Below the pieces are notes generated by a model. That model was not told where the DNA came from and did not search any database. It saw only the letters and a program-made list of their open reading frames with translations. From positions 76,143,001 to 76,207,000 of the forward strand of contig NC_134106.1 in NCBI RefSeq assembly GCF_040939455.1: DNA of 64,000 nt. Direction: 5' to 3'. The DNA comes from Microcebus murinus. Taxonomy: Eukaryota > Chordata > Mammalia > Primates > Cheirogaleidae. Shown piece after piece: positions 24,401-37,129 of this stretch (position 1 is the first letter of the stretch; each line of letters starts with the position of its first letter). Both the position numbers and the translations under genes were made by a program.

Positions 24401-25400
24401 GGCACAGTGCAGGGTGACGGGAGGCTCACCTTGGGCATCCGGCCCTCAGCAAGGCCTCTGCCTGGGGAAGCAGGAACCCCTGAAGGCTGGCTCAGACATG
24501 GACCCACATGTGGCCGAAAGGGCTGATGTCTGTTCCCACACTCATGTCATGCAGCGTGTCACATGCGTGTGTGGGCACACAGAGGCAGCCCTGCTGGGAA
24601 GCTCTCCTGGACACAGCGGGGCCTCCTGGGGGGGCCCATCCCTCATGCTAAATGTGTGGGAGACCCTCAGCATATCCTACCTGGCCCTGCCACTCCAGTG
24701 CCACCCCGAGCTTCACGTCCCTGGGTATGTACCCCCAAAAGGGTGCTGGGTGGGGCTCAGGCGCCTCGAGACAGCATCCAGACATGGCACTGAAGAATTC
24801 TGGGTCACGTGGTGAGGAAGTTCTGCCTTTTTCAAATCCCTTTCGATCAGTCCTGAATCCGTCACGAAGGCCATCTCTGTTTGGGGTTAGTGTGGCTTTC
24901 ACGCCTCTCTAACATTTGCTTTCCCCTTTTCTAACAGAGAGGCTCAGCACCTTCCCCAAGCATTCAAATCAGGATCACTCATGCCTTTCTGCGTTCACTC
25001 ATCTCAGCCCTGCACTCAAAAAATGTATTTCAAGGTCCTATTATGCGCCAGGTGCTGGGAATACAGAAATAACTCCCAAACCACTGCCCTCGGGAGCTGA
25101 CCTCATTGTTTTAATAATATTTAGTTTTGTGATTGTGTTGTATTCATGGCAAGTGATACTAATTATCCACCTAGAGTAATGATATCTTTTCCTTTTAAAA
25201 ATAAATTTTAGGCTTATAAAAACTGAGTTGACGTAAGGAAGACTGTTGGGTACAGATAGTATCCAAACATCTTAAGAAGTGTGTTGCAGGTAGGAGATGC
25301 CGGAGTTGGGACGCGTTGTCTAGGAGAGGTCCCTGCACCTCCTTGAGCTTTGGCACAGTGCAGCGCTGTGGGGTCAGGCTTTCCCTCCTGCCGTGGTCTC
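21430..25400. other. Upstream flank of DUSP2, mostly unique DNA
   Basis: No exon resembling a known protein was found. A block at 22950-23180 and AP-1-like sites look like possible regulatory DNA. A short MIR-like piece lies near 22760-22800 and an L2/MIR-type fossil ('cctattatgcgccaggtgct') near 25020-25110. Confidence 0.4.
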
Positions 25401-25405
25401 CTATA

Positions 25406-25757
25406 AAGAGAGGACCACGAGGCTGAGTGCAGTGACTCACGCCTGTAATCCCAGCACTTTGGGAGGCTGAGGCAGGAGAATTCCTTGGGGCCAGGGGTTT
25501 GAGACCAGCCTGGGCAACATAGCTAGACGCCATCTCTGCAAAAAAAAAAATTAGCCAGGTGTGGTGATGGTGACACATGCTTATAGTCCCAGCTAACTCA
25601 GGAGGCTGAGGCAGGAGGATCACTTGAGTCCAAGAGTTTGAAGTTGCTGTGAGCTATGATCACACCACTGTACTCCAGCCTTGGTGATACAGCGAGATGC
25701 TGTCTCAAAAAAAAAAAAAAAAAAAAAAAAAACAGAAAATAAGAGAGGAGCACGAGG
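25406..25757 (+). mobile_element. Old AluJ-like element with 17-bp target-site duplication
   Basis: Dimeric Alu at about 25421-25740 with the older word 'gcactttgggaggctgaggc', a central A-run and no strepsirrhine linker. The flanks AAGAGAGGA(C/G)CACGAGG at 25406-25422 and 25741-25757 differ at one base, as expected for an old insertion. Confidence 0.92.
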
Positions 25758-26349
25758 CACCCATCAGGGAGGAGGCTCCAGCCCAGAGGAAGGGAATTTG
25801 GGGGGCCAACCCCATTGCCAAGGCTAGAGCCCACTCTGCTGACCTTCTTGGTCCCTTCTCGTCCCAGGGGCATGTCCATTGAAGGGTCCCAGGTCTGGCT
25901 ATACCCCCAGAAGTGCCTGGGCTTAGGTCGGGAGAAGACCCTCCTCCCCAAGCTTTCCCCTGGACACCCACCCACAGCACACCTGTGGCCCCCGACCCCT
26001 GGGGTCCCAGCAGTGAAACAGGGCCTGCACCCACCCGGCAACCAGAGGTGCCTGTAACCCAGGGAAGAGAGGTTGCTAAGGAAGAGCTGCCGCCAGTGGT
26101 AATGGTTGGGCAAGAAGTGAGGGAGTCTCAGAAATGTGACTGCACTGTGGTCACAGGGTGAGTGGCTCTGTGACAAAAGGACTCCCAAGGCTTCTCTGTG
26201 ACCACAGTGAGAGTGGCAAAAGGATTTTGAGGCCCAGAGAAGCCAGAGACTGCTCCTTCCTGCATCACCACCGCTGACACCTTCACCACCATCTAATACC
26301 AGGCAGCTCTCTGCCATTGCCCTGAAGACCAGCAGTGCCAGCGTCATGC

Positions 26350-26940
26350 ATCAGTTAGCCGTGGGGGCTCTGGAGCCATTGTCCTGGCTCAAATGCAGCT
26401 GGTCTGCTTCCCCACTGTGTGACCTTGGACAGGTGATTTAACTTCTCTGTGCCCTCATTAAACAACAGCAATTACTGGCACCATGCTAGGTGCCTTATGG
26501 GAATTACTGCAGCTAGGCTTCATAGCCTCCTTCACAGAGAGGGAAACTGAGGCCCAGATGTGTCAGGTGTCAGCACCAAGGCCACACAATCCACCTGTAA
26601 GTAGGAGAACTGGAGTTGGAGCCTGGGTTTAACCACTCAACCGCTCTGCCTCTGGACAGGGTCTGCGCGGGCCCACCGTGTCTTGCATCCTCCCCTACCC
26701 CCAGCGCACAACCTCTCACCCGGGTCTCTTTCTTCAGAATGACAACTACGACAATAACACTGAGTGTGTGCTTGCCATGTGCCCTACCTTGTTGTAAGGC
26801 CTTGCCAGGAATCAACCCTCAGAGACAGGCATTGAAACCCCAGAGAGCCCTTGATGGTGGGAATGATTGGTACCTAAATACAAAAAGGGGACCAAGACAC
26901 CGAAAGGCTAAGTAACTTGATCAAACTCTTGGAGTTGGTA
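26350..26940. repeat. Cluster of MIR fragments
   Basis: 'ccactgtgtgaccttggaca' with 'gtgatttaacttctctgtgc' (about 26395-26460), 'gagggaaactgaggcccaga' (about 26540) and a second MIR-like piece at about 26740-26930 ('acactgagtgtgtgcttgcc'). Confidence 0.6.
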
Positions 26941-28600
26941 GATGGTGGCCAAAGTTGGAACTCACGATTTTGTGTCTTCTCCAGCCTGCCCCCAAAATCC
27001 AGGTCCCTACCCCACTGTCCAGGCCCTTCCCACCTGCCTCCTTTCCTCGGCCACTGTCTCAGAGGCCTTTGCTGCTTTAAGGGCATTGGTGCTGTCTCCC
27101 AGGCTCAGCCACGCGCCGCTTGAGGATGCACGATGCACAGGGCTCTGCCACTCTGTCAGCTGGGAAGCACGGTGCCAGCTTGGAGTGGGCACTTGATGCC
27201 TCTCTGTAGACTTGTTGACTTGTCTCTGTGCCCCCAGGTAGCCCTCAACGGGAAACTGATGACACAGGAAATTGCAGCTCCACAACGTGGAGGAAGTCAT
27301 CGTCAGCACAGGGCCCGCTGGGGCCTAGACACAGGGCTCAGCCCCCAGCCCCCACTGTGCCCCAGGCTCCAGGGGAAGAAGAGGTGTCCTCAGGCACCCA
27401 AAGCAGCAGATGGCTCCAGAGAGTAAACACTGGGGGAGGGGAGGGCATATCAGTGAAAGAGGCCATTGCAACAGGCACAGGGAGCCGTGCTCTGGGTTCA
27501 AGGGCAAGCTCTGCCCCCACAGCTCTGCCGCCCTGGGCACCTGGGCTGCGGGCTTCCCACTCACTTGCCTGGTGTTCACAGGGGCGCTGGGCATGCAGTG
27601 CCAACAAGTCCGACAGGGTTCCTGCCCTCTGGGGCTGACCTTCCAATGCGAGCCAGAGCTAGAGGCCAGAGGAGTGAGTGAATAAACAAGATGAAACCCC
27701 AGAGAGGGATGAAATAGAGCAGCAAGAGGCCACAGCGAGGCCTCTGAGAGGGGACAGTCTTCAGCTGTAACTCAATGATGACAAGGGGCAGCGAGGGACA
27801 GGGTAGCGGAGAGCAGCCCAAAGGGCTGAACGGCAAGGACAGAGGCCCCGAGGGAGCAAGCTTTCGGCAGGAGGCTCAGGTTGGGCCAAGGTCCAGGAGA
27901 GGGTCTGGTTTCATGGGAAGGACGGCAGGAGTCCCTGGAAGGTTCTGATTAAGGTGGGGGCAGGGCATGGAAAGTGGATCGTGGGGCAGAAGAGGCTGGG
28001 GAGAGGTCAGGAGCTGATTTGGCAGTTCAAGGGACAAGACACTGACTTGGACCCATGTGACAATGCAAATGGTGGAGGGATCCTGGAGCAGGAGGGGGCA
28101 GAGCCAGCAGGAACCAGGCACAGCCTGGACAGGGTGGACAATGAGAAAGAGAGGCATGGGGAGGGCTCCCAGGGCTGAGCAGAGGGGTGAACAGTCTCCT
28201 AAGGAAAGACGAGGCTGACCCTTCCCTCCACTTCCTCCTGAGCCCAAGCCCTGCCGTGAGTGAGTCGAGGGACTGGGGGCAGCTGAGGGACGCCAGCTGC
28301 TGCTCGGTTTTGTAATCTGGAAGGGGAGCACTTACTTGGCATGTGAGGGCAAAGGGCAGGGAAGGGAGGCTGTCCCTGCCACAGTTAGAGAGCGGGGAAG
28401 GGCAGGAGACAGGGCGGGCAAGGAGGACGGGCCAGGCTTGGGTCCAGAGCACAGATGGCTGGGGGCGGCCACCAGAGAGGAAGTGCCTGGAGAGGATCAG
28501 GGAGGATTAGGGCACCAAATCCGATGATGTGTCCCTTTAAGATGACAGCTCCTGAAAAAGCTGAGGCCATCACTGCTCATGAAGTCACCCCTGGACACTC
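26940..28600. other. Intergenic unique DNA, no gene seen
   Basis: Open frames on both strands are short and match nothing I recognise. There is no splice-bordered conserved block that I could defend. Confidence 0.4.
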
Positions 28601-28604
28601 AGAG

Positions 28605-28740
28605 AGGGCCATGTGTACACACACACATGCACTCACACACCCTTACATGTACATAGTCACACTCACCTGTCCTCATATGCACAGTGCCACCCAAGCATCC
28701 TGTCCATCACCTATGGACACCCGAACACACCCACTGTGAT
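28605..28740. repeat. Imperfect CA-rich repeat
   Basis: Reads 'gtgtacacacacacatgcac' and continues with diverged ACAC units; low complexity. Confidence 0.7.
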
Positions 28741-29104
28741 GTGGCCTTGCTAGCACCGGGACAGCCCACAGGAGCCCTCCCAGAGCCAGCCAGCCCCAGA
28801 TCCACGGGCGAGCCCACCCCTGGCTCACACCAGCCCCTCCTGCCCCTCTGCAGCCCACAAAACTCCGCACCTGACCGCCAGCCTGAGTCTCGGCACTGCA
28901 TACAGCGCCCTGCCTACGTCGCATGGAACGTGGCCTGCCTGGGTACCGGGCCCCTCGTCCCTTCTCACTCAGATGGCTCAGGTGTGCGTGCCCCTCCCTG
29001 CTCAGCCAGTGCCACCGAATCTGTGCCATCCCAGACAGTAGCTGGCTCTCAGACTGCTGGGGGTCCATCAGGGCTGTTTCTGGGGGCCTGGCCTCAGCCC
29101 TCTC

Positions 29105-29915
29105 CTCACACATACACCCCCTCACACATGCCCCAGAATACACACACCACACATACTTCCCTCACACAACACACAGCCCAGAATATACACACCACACACA
29201 CTTCCCTCACACAACACACAGCCCAGAATATACACACCACACACACTTACTTCACATACCACACCCCACACACCCTAGAATACACACACCACACACACTT
29301 ACCTCACATACCACACCCTACACCCCACACACCCCAGAATATACACACCACACACACTTACCTCACATACCACACCCCACACACCCCAGAATACACACAC
29401 CACACACACTTACCTCACATACCACACCCCACACCCCACACACCCCAGAATACACACACCACACACACTTACCTCACATACCACACCCCACACACCCCAG
29501 AATACACACACCACACACACTTACCTCACATACCACACCCTACACCCCACACACCCCAGAATATACACACCACACACACTTACCTCACATACCACACCCC
29601 ACACCCCACATACCCCAGAATACACACACCCCACACACTTCCCTCACACAACACACAGCCCAGAATACACACACCACACACACTTCCCTCACATACCACA
29701 CTCCATACCCCACACAGCCCAGAATATACACACCGCACACACTTCCGTCACATACCGCACCCCACACCCCACATAGCCCAGAATACACACACCATACACA
29801 CTTCCCTCACATACCACACCCCACACACCCCAGAATACACACACCACACACACTTCCCTCACAAACCACACCACACATACCACACACTCGCGCGGGCACA
29901 CACACACTACACATG
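29105..29915. repeat. CA-rich minisatellite with a 50-62-bp unit
   Basis: About 14 copies of a unit marked by 'cagaatacacacaccacaca' then 'cttacctcacataccacacc'. Copies come in a shorter form (about 53 bp) and a longer form with an extra 'acaccccac' block; the two alternate in the middle. The left and right ends carry the variant 'cttccctcacacaacacaca'. The 426- and 394-residue His/Thr/Pro-rich frames over it are artefacts of the array. Confidence 0.95.
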
Positions 29916-29919
29916 CACA

Positions 29920-32100
29920 AACCTACCCTGCAAGCTGGGAGCCCCATCATCAGTGCTGTTCTGAAAGGGGACGTCACCCTGGGAGATCTTGGGGCTGAAC
30001 AAAAGGAGCCAAGACATCTGTCATTGATTTGCAAATATGGTGCTGGGGCCCTCCCCAGGTGTCAGGCACTGTTCCGGGTGCTCTGGGGCCACTTGGCTAT
30101 AAGCTAGACTTTGTTGTTGCCCCACTGACACATCCCCCGAAGCACCTCTTCTGTCCCATGTCAGAAACCCCCACTCCAGCATAGGGTGGCCTGGCCAGAG
30201 CTGCCCGAGGGGCCGTGCTATGCCACATAGCTGGAGGCCCTCCTCAAGCATAGCAACTGGGAAGAGGTTGTCCCCACTGTCCTCTGCTTCCTTCCAGGAC
30301 ATAGCTGCTGGTCACAAAGAAGTCTGGCCCTATCTCCAGCCAGATTCACGCACAGCAGAGCCGGGGCAAGAAGTTCCTGCCTTGGTTTACCCAGGAGCAA
30401 GGGCAGGACTCAGGTTTAGTCTGGGATTGGAAAGACTTCTGGAGGGACCTTCTAAGGGCCAGGCAGGGGCAATAGAGACTTGGGCCCAGCTTCCTGGAGC
30501 CTGCAGGGGCCAGGCACGCCTGGTGTTTCCACCTTCATGGGGCTGGCCTGCAGGGGCTGCAAGACACCTAGGAGTGGGCCTGAGTGAGGGAAGATGGGAG
30601 GCCAGAATGTGGCCCCAGGCCCCAGCGTGCACCCCAAAGACAATAGTCATTAGTCCAGAACTCCAGCTGTCATGGGCCACAGCTGGCCTGGGTGTTGAGG
30701 GCAAGAGAGGGACACACAGGACACAGGAGGGCCAGGGAGGGTGTGCTGCCCTTACCCAGACCCCACAGAAGGGCAGGAGGGTGGTGCCCTGGGGAAGGCC
30801 TGCAGCTGGGGGCTGCGTGCCCTCCTCCCTCTCCTCTCCCTGCAGCTGTCTCTCGTCCTTCTCTGAGCCCAGCCTGTCTCCTCCTCACCCGCCTCTCTCC
30901 TGCTCCCCAACCTTTCTCTTCTTCCCTCCTTCAGACCACCCTAAGTAAATACCTGCCTCAGCTAGAACAGGTCACAGGGAAGGGGACTGAGGGGGGACCC
31001 TTGTCCTGGCACATGCTGCCCTACTCTCAGTGGGTGACCTGGCAAGCCCCTCCTGGGGGACTTCAGCCTCCTCGCGTGGGCTGGAAGGGTCAGAGCCCCT
31101 GATGCCAACACCTTGCCCAGCCCAACCTGGGTGGAGCCCACCTCTCCCTGCTCTGAGACCACGAGCGGTGACAGCCCAATCCCCTCCTAAAACTGGCCCC
31201 ATTGCCCCGCAACCCTAACTTCCACGTCTCTGCTCTTGCTGTTCCCTGCACCCGGACCACTGCAGCCACCTCCCTATGACACCTTCCACCTTCCTCTCGC
31301 CCTTGCCCAGCCCCACTGGCTTCTCCTCCACCCTGCCTTGCATCCCACACCCACTCTGGGCCCAGACATGGCTTCCTCTCCAGCCTGCAGCACATGCCTT
31401 GAGCCATTCAGTGTCCCCTCCCTGGGCACTAGGTCTGCAGATGGGTCTGAACATGCCCAGCTTTGCCCTGGCCAGGCCACTCTAGCCTGAGCTTTTGTCC
31501 ATTGGGGCAGAAGGGACGAAAGGAAATGCACGCAGTGAGGGACAAGGTCAGAGTGCAGAAGAGCTGGCCCACCCTCCCACCCAGGGAAGGTGCTCAGGGC
31601 CACAAGAGTCTCCTTTGGGGACTGAAGCCCCTCCTTGAGGCAGAGGGATGGCCACCACTACCTCAACAGTTCCTTCCAGCACAGGATGCTCCCCCGGTAG
31701 GACAAAATTTGGGGTTGCTTCCCCATGCACCAGAATTTCACCTCCTTGCACCCTTCTCCACCCACCAGGCCCCTCTGCCCAGGCCTCAGACCCCAGCATG
31801 CAATGTCCAGTTGCTAACAGCCCAGCTGGGGGGTTGAGGGGGCAGAAGCTGTCTGTGCACCCCCAATCCTGGAAGCCATACTGTCCCTGATAAGAAGCCT
31901 GGGTCCCGACTGCAGCTGCACCCTGCCCCTGGCAGCCCTTGTCTTAGTTGGAGTTCCACAGTCACCCACCCCCAGTCAGTGGGGGCAGAGCAGAGATATG
32001 TGTCTGCCCAGGACCTCAAGTGGCCACAGCTTAGATGGGCCAGACCCCATGTTCCAAGGGCTGGGAAACTCCCTCCACCTTGACTAAGATGAACCCACTT
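29920..32100. other. Intergenic DNA with old L2-like pieces, no gene seen
   Basis: About 31200-31500 reads like decayed L2 ('ctgctcttgctgttccctgc'). Nothing else is distinct. Confidence 0.4.
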
Positions 32101-32137
32101 CAAACACACTTCCACCTTATTTGTTTTTATTTTCTAA

Positions 32138-32430
32138 TTTTTTTTTTTTTGAGACAGAGTCTCACTCTGGTGGCCCGGCTAGAGTGCAGTGGCATCATCA
32201 TAGCTCACAGCGACCTCAAACTCCTGGGCTTGAATGATCCTTCTGCCTTAGCCTCCCAAGTAGCTGGGACTACAGGCATGAGCCCCTGTGTCCGGCTAAT
32301 TTTTCCATTCTTAGGAGAGATGGGGTCTCGCTGTTGCTCAGGCTGGTCTCAGACTCCTGAGCTCAAGCAATCCTCCTGCCTCGGCCTCCCAGAGTGCGAG
32401 GATTACAGGCTTGAGCCACTGCGCCTGGCC
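32138..32430 (-). mobile_element. Alu, antisense
   Basis: Poly-T head, 'gagacagagtctcactctgg', ends at 'gcgcctggcc'. Short matching flanks CCACCTTATT on each side suggest the target-site duplication. Confidence 0.93.
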
Positions 32431-32799
32431 CACCTTATTCTTATTCTTGGAAATTTGTTTGGAATGACAACATAAAATAGAAGAAAAAATACTGTTTTTT
32501 AAACAAGAAAAGCAGAAGGGTAGTTAACTCATGGTGTGAGGAAGTCAGAGAATTGGCAGGTGTCACATGCCCACACCAGGGCCCACAGTGGGTGACTCCA
32601 AGTGATGTGACAACTGGTTTAACGGCAAATGTGAGGTTTCAGCAGAGGTTTCCCAAACCAACCAGCTGGTTCAGAATTAGCCAGGCCCTGTCATTGCCTA
32701 ACCAGACAATTATAATAGCCACCCCCCCATGTCCTAGGCACCTGCCTCCACCTCTCCCAGCCCTAGCCACCCCCACACATACTCTGCTGGCCCAAATCC

Positions 32800-33230
32800 T
32801 TTTTCTAAGAAGGAAATTTGACCCAAGTCATGGCTCCCTGTGGTTGCCTGAAGGACAAATCCAAACCCCTCAGCAGGGAGTCAGGCCTCACCTTTTCTTT
32901 CCCTTTCTCAGTTCATGTTCTTCAGCAAAGCCAAACAGTTCTTTCCACCGCACAGCTGCCCCGCCCCCCACACCACCTGTGCTCACAGCAGCTACTCTGT
33001 CTGCAGCGCCACTCTCCCCACTCACAGACTCAGAACGCCCTCATGCCCCCCTTTCCTGGGGGCCCAGCCACCTCCTCCAGGAAGTTTCCCTGATCACCCT
33101 GGTGGAACACGGTGACTCCTTTTTGGGAGCCCCACCATGCCATGAAGTCCTCAGGGACTTGCTCCCATGGGAGCTGCTGGGCACTCGGCTGCCTCCCCCC
33201 ACCCTCAGCCCTCTTGGATGCCCCCCTCTG
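32800..33230. repeat. L2-like remnant
   Basis: 'atggctccctgtggttgcct', 'gaaggacaaatccaaacccc' and 'caggaagtttccctgatcac' are in L2 order. Confidence 0.5.
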
Positions 33231-33239
33231 TCCTCACCC

Positions 33240-33310
33240 CAGGTATTGTCATTAGCCCTTCTTTACAGAGAAGGAAACTGAGGCCCAGAGAGGGAAAGTG
33301 AGCCATGCCA
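33240..33310. repeat. MIR 3' fragment
   Basis: 'agaaggaaactgaggcccag' followed by 'agagggaaagtgag', the best conserved part of MIR. Confidence 0.6.
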
Positions 33311-33319
33311 GGTGGATCC

Positions 33320-35320
33320 CGAGCAAGGGGCTGGCAGGGCAGAGGGCATGGTTTGTTCGGGCTGCCAAGAGCAAGACTCCCCTCCCTCCACCCCTTAGCA
33401 GAACTCATCTGCCTCCAGGCCAACCACGGAATCCTATCTTGAGGGCCCCCCAACCGGTGTCCCCCACCCCGTGCCTAACCACAGGGGTGGTCCCTGCCAG
33501 AGCCATGCTGGGCAATGGGGCTGTGGACAGCTAGCAGCCATGGTTCCTGTGGGGTGGAAGGAACAGGCCACAGAAGAGCCCCTGGGTTTGTCCTCAGTGA
33601 TCTCCCACCTCCCCATGTGGAGTCTGGGGGGCCTGGGGAGAGGTGGGTAGCCGAGGAAGGAGAAGGGGCTCACTAGCACCTTGGCCATGGTAGGGAATGG
33701 GTCCAGCATGGTGGCCACATGACAAGGCAGTGTCCAGCAGCCTGGAAGCCCTGGGGTGAGGCCAGGCGGGGCTCACACTCCCACTCTGCAGGGGGTTGGA
33801 GGGGTTGGAGGCAGGTCCCAGCGGGGAAGAGGCCTCACAACCCTGGTCACTGAGGGGAATAGAAACTGCTCACACACAGGGCGCCTTCCCCTTCCCGGCG
33901 CGTCAAGACGGGGTGGCCCCTCTGTGCGGGCAGTGGTTGTGGTGAGTCATGTCACCCCAGCCTCTGCTACCCCACTGGGGAAGGGAACAGAGCAGCCTCA
34001 CCGGCTGTTGTGGGAATCAAATGAGCCACCATCCGGGAAGGCATTTTGGAAAGCATGAAGGGATCTCTATATGTAAATAATTGAAATAATTAAGGAACAA
34101 CAGACTCGTGAGCACAGGAAGGTGGGCTGGCCTCCTACGACATGGGGCCATCCCCCACCTGTACAGAGAACCCAGAAAAGGCCTTTCTTCCAGCCCACCC
34201 TCAGCCCTGTCCTGAGCACAAGGCTGCCTTCTGGGTCCTCTGCCCCGAGTGTGAGTGCTTCTCAGTGTGAGGACAAACCTCCCCCCAGTACCCTCCTTCT
34301 CTGAATCCTCCCAATCTCCTGGCCTCTGAATTCCCTGCTTTGGATCCGGTGGGGCAAGAGAATGCGGTCAGGGGGAGAGGTGGCCCATGGGGGGCATCCA
34401 CAGACAGTGCCCCACCTGCCTAGCTGGGTCCTCCCTTCTTCTACATCTCTCTGGCTGTTTATGTGAAGAGAGCCTTTCTTTCTCCGGCCTAAGGCCCCTG
34501 CTGTGGGCTCCCGCCCAGCAGCACCAGGGCGGGAAAGAAACCCATCCTAGTCCACTATGGTCATCTGTTCCTGAGAGGATAATCTCACGGCCTGCTGCCA
34601 CACAGGAGCGCAGGAGCGCAGTAAGGGCTTGCTGAGCCAGTCAGGGTGTGGGGGATGGGAGCCGTCCACAAGACAGCCACAATGCCTGGCCCTCCTGCCA
34701 CAGCCTGGCAGGAGACTGTCAGACCCCAGGAAGAGAGGTCCAGAAAGGCTGCATGCACTAGGGTGTCCCAGTCACGTCAGGGGCAGGGACATCGGCAAGA
34801 GAGCCTGGGCAGAAGGTCGTGGGAGGGGAGCTGCAAGCTCTGCTCTTGGCCCCACCCCCTTCTTGCACCTCCAACAGCCTCCTCTCATCCACCCTGAAGT
34901 GTCCCCAGGAGGAGCACACACATTAGAGGACCTAGGACCAAGGCCTCTGGGAGGTTCACTCATCTGACACATACATATTCGGGGGGCAACTTTTATGTGC
35001 CGGGCACCACCTGGACTCTGAGAATGCAGTGGCCATGCCCCATCCCCTTCTCAGACCTGTGTTCCTCCCTTCACAGGTTGCTCTGTGTGGACAGGCACCC
35101 CACCTGGGCTCCCTCGCCTCTGCTTCCTGGGCACTCAGCCCAAAGGCACCAGCAGGTGAAGGGAGGAGAGAGCAGCTCCAGGCTGCTACCCCTGTGCCCT
35201 CCCTCCATGACACCAAGGTTTTGGCAGGGGCTGTGTCCCTGCAAGGCTACAGCTCCTACAGCACAGCCCCTCTGCATGGCCCCAGTTGTCACGGGGCTCT
35301 AATGATGCTCCTCCCTCTCC
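33320..35320. other. Intergenic unique DNA, no gene seen
   Basis: GC-moderate. A weak MIR-like end lies near 34000. No exon is supported. Confidence 0.4.
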
Positions 35321-35559
35321 TGGTTCCTCTAGCCCCCAAAATAGGAAGGGCCTTGTGGGACAGTGCAAAAATGAGCACAGCATTGTGGCTCTCTTCCATC
35401 CAGAAGTGGAGTCTACCGTGTCACAAGGACAGCCCAGATCCTGTGAACAGGTTCTTTCTAACACCCTCTTACTGAGACACCCACAGTTTCCTGTGACGTG
35501 TGTTCTCCCCCACTACAAATAATCCTGCCTTGTTCAACTACAGGTGTGTTGCTCGTGGT

Positions 35560-35700
35560 CTTTGGCTGGAGGAACTGACAGACCCCATCTCCAACCTGGT
35601 TCCTGCCCCATCCACCCTCCCCGTGGCATCCAGAATGAACTCTCTAAATTACAGGTTTGACCATGTCGCTCCCTGCTCAAAACCCTTCCGTGGCACCCAG
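35560..35700. repeat. L2-like remnant
   Basis: 'gtttgaccatgtcgctccct' and 'gctcaaaacccttccgtggc' are typical L2 words. Confidence 0.55.
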
Positions 35701-36685
35701 GTGTATAGGTAGAGATTCGCTTTGGCTGACAGAACAGTGGCTCAGGTCTAAGTGGGGGTGCAGGAACTCAGGGCTGGCATGGAGTCTCGCCTCCGCAAAG
35801 CTCCCAGGGATCTGGGTCCTCCCGTCCTGTCGCTCTGCTGTGGAAGGCTTCCATTTGTAAGGTCACCCTTATAGTTCAAGTTGGCTGCGCCAGCTCCTGC
35901 TTTCACACGGACATTCCAGCCAGCAGGAAGGAGAAATTGTCCTCTTCCTTTAAAGGCATTTCCGGGAAGCTGCACTGTCACTTCTGCCATACCCCAATGG
36001 TCACCTGGCCACACCTAACAGCAAGGAAGGCTTCTGTTGCCCTGGGAAGCCGTGTGCCCAGCTGAAATCCCACAGTCTCTACCACAGCAAGCAAGCTTGT
36101 CAGAAGCCGATTAACATGTACCACTCATTCAAGATCACAAAGAAGAAGGCTTCTTAGAATACTGCCAACAGAAAGATAGAAGGCTCCTTAACGCCAGCAA
36201 ACATCACGCTGAGTAGTGATGCTCCAGGAGCGTTCTTGCCAGGGGAGGAGCGAGACAAGCAGGCCCAAGAGAGTGGCCGCTCTGCCACATTCGGGGTGTG
36301 CTGGCCTTTCATGGGACAAGAAAGAGAGGTGGAGAAAAGAATAAACCAGCATTATTTGCAGAAAATATGACTGCCTGTCAGGAAGATCTCAGAGAACCAT
36401 CTGACAGACACTAGAACTAATAAGCAAAGTCAGCAAGATAACCAGATACAAAGTCAGACGAAAATCAGTGTTTTTCTACACACCAGAAAACCAACAGAAA
36501 AAAATGTTGACATTCACGATAGCAACAGAAGCTGTAAGATACCTATAAAAAGCCTGAAAGTTATGTGTAAGACCTATACGAAGGCAGCTATGAAATTTGA
36601 TTATAGGTCATGATAGAGCTGCAGATGGAGAGAATTATGTCATGTCCAATAACAGGAATATTGGGTGTTGTAAAGATGCTGGGCC

Positions 36686-36989
36686 TGGCTGGGCACGGTG
36701 GCTCACGCCTGTAATCCTAGCACTCTGGGAGGCCAAGGCAAGAGAATCACTTGAAGTCAGGAGTTTGAGACCAGCCTGAACAAGAGCAGGACCCGTTCTC
36801 TACTAAAGATAGAAAAATTAGCTGGCCATCATGGTGTGCGCCTGTAGACCCAGCTACTCGGGAGGCTGAGGCAGGAGGATTACTTGAGCCTAAGAGTTAG
36901 AGGTTCCTGTGAGCTAGGCTGATGCCATGGCGCTCTAACCTGGGCAACAGAGTGAGACTCTGTCTCAAAAAAAAAAAAAAAAAAAAAAA
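36686..36989 (+). mobile_element. Alu inside L1
   Basis: Starts 'ggctgggcacggtggctcac' and ends in a 23-nt A-run. The linker between the arms is shortened compared with its neighbours. No clear target-site duplication was found. Confidence 0.93.
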
Positions 36990-37038
36990 GGTGTTGGTCC
37001 TACCTGACTTAGTCTATAATTGCATTCCAACCCAATCA

Positions 37039-37045
37039 AAATCAC

Positions 37046-37084
<39 letters not shown>

Positions 37085-37129
37085 TTTTTTTTATCCAGGA
37101 CAGCCAATGGTAGAAATCACAAGATTTTT
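37039..37129 (-). mobile_element. Very short retrocopy: 21-22 nt plus poly-A, with 16-bp target-site duplication
   Basis: AAATCACAAGATTTTT occurs at 37039-37054 and again at 37114-37129. Between them the minus strand reads about 21 nt ('ctaccattggctgtcctgga') followed by a long A-rich tail. This is the structure of an L1-machinery insertion truncated almost completely at its 5' end. The source RNA is unknown. Confidence 0.8.

Noticed and set aside
27210..27330. Exon-like block after 'tgtgcccccag' around 27230
   Set aside because: There is an acceptor-like word and an open frame, but no recognised protein, no matching donor and no partner exons.
29105..29915. CRISPR-like spaced repeats
   Set aside because: The spacers are themselves repeats and the DNA is mammalian; it is a minisatellite.
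28684..30107. Long His/Thr/Pro-rich frames of 426 and 394 residues on the plus strand
   Set aside because: They run along the CA-rich minisatellite, which lacks stops because of its composition. There is no family resemblance and no splice context.
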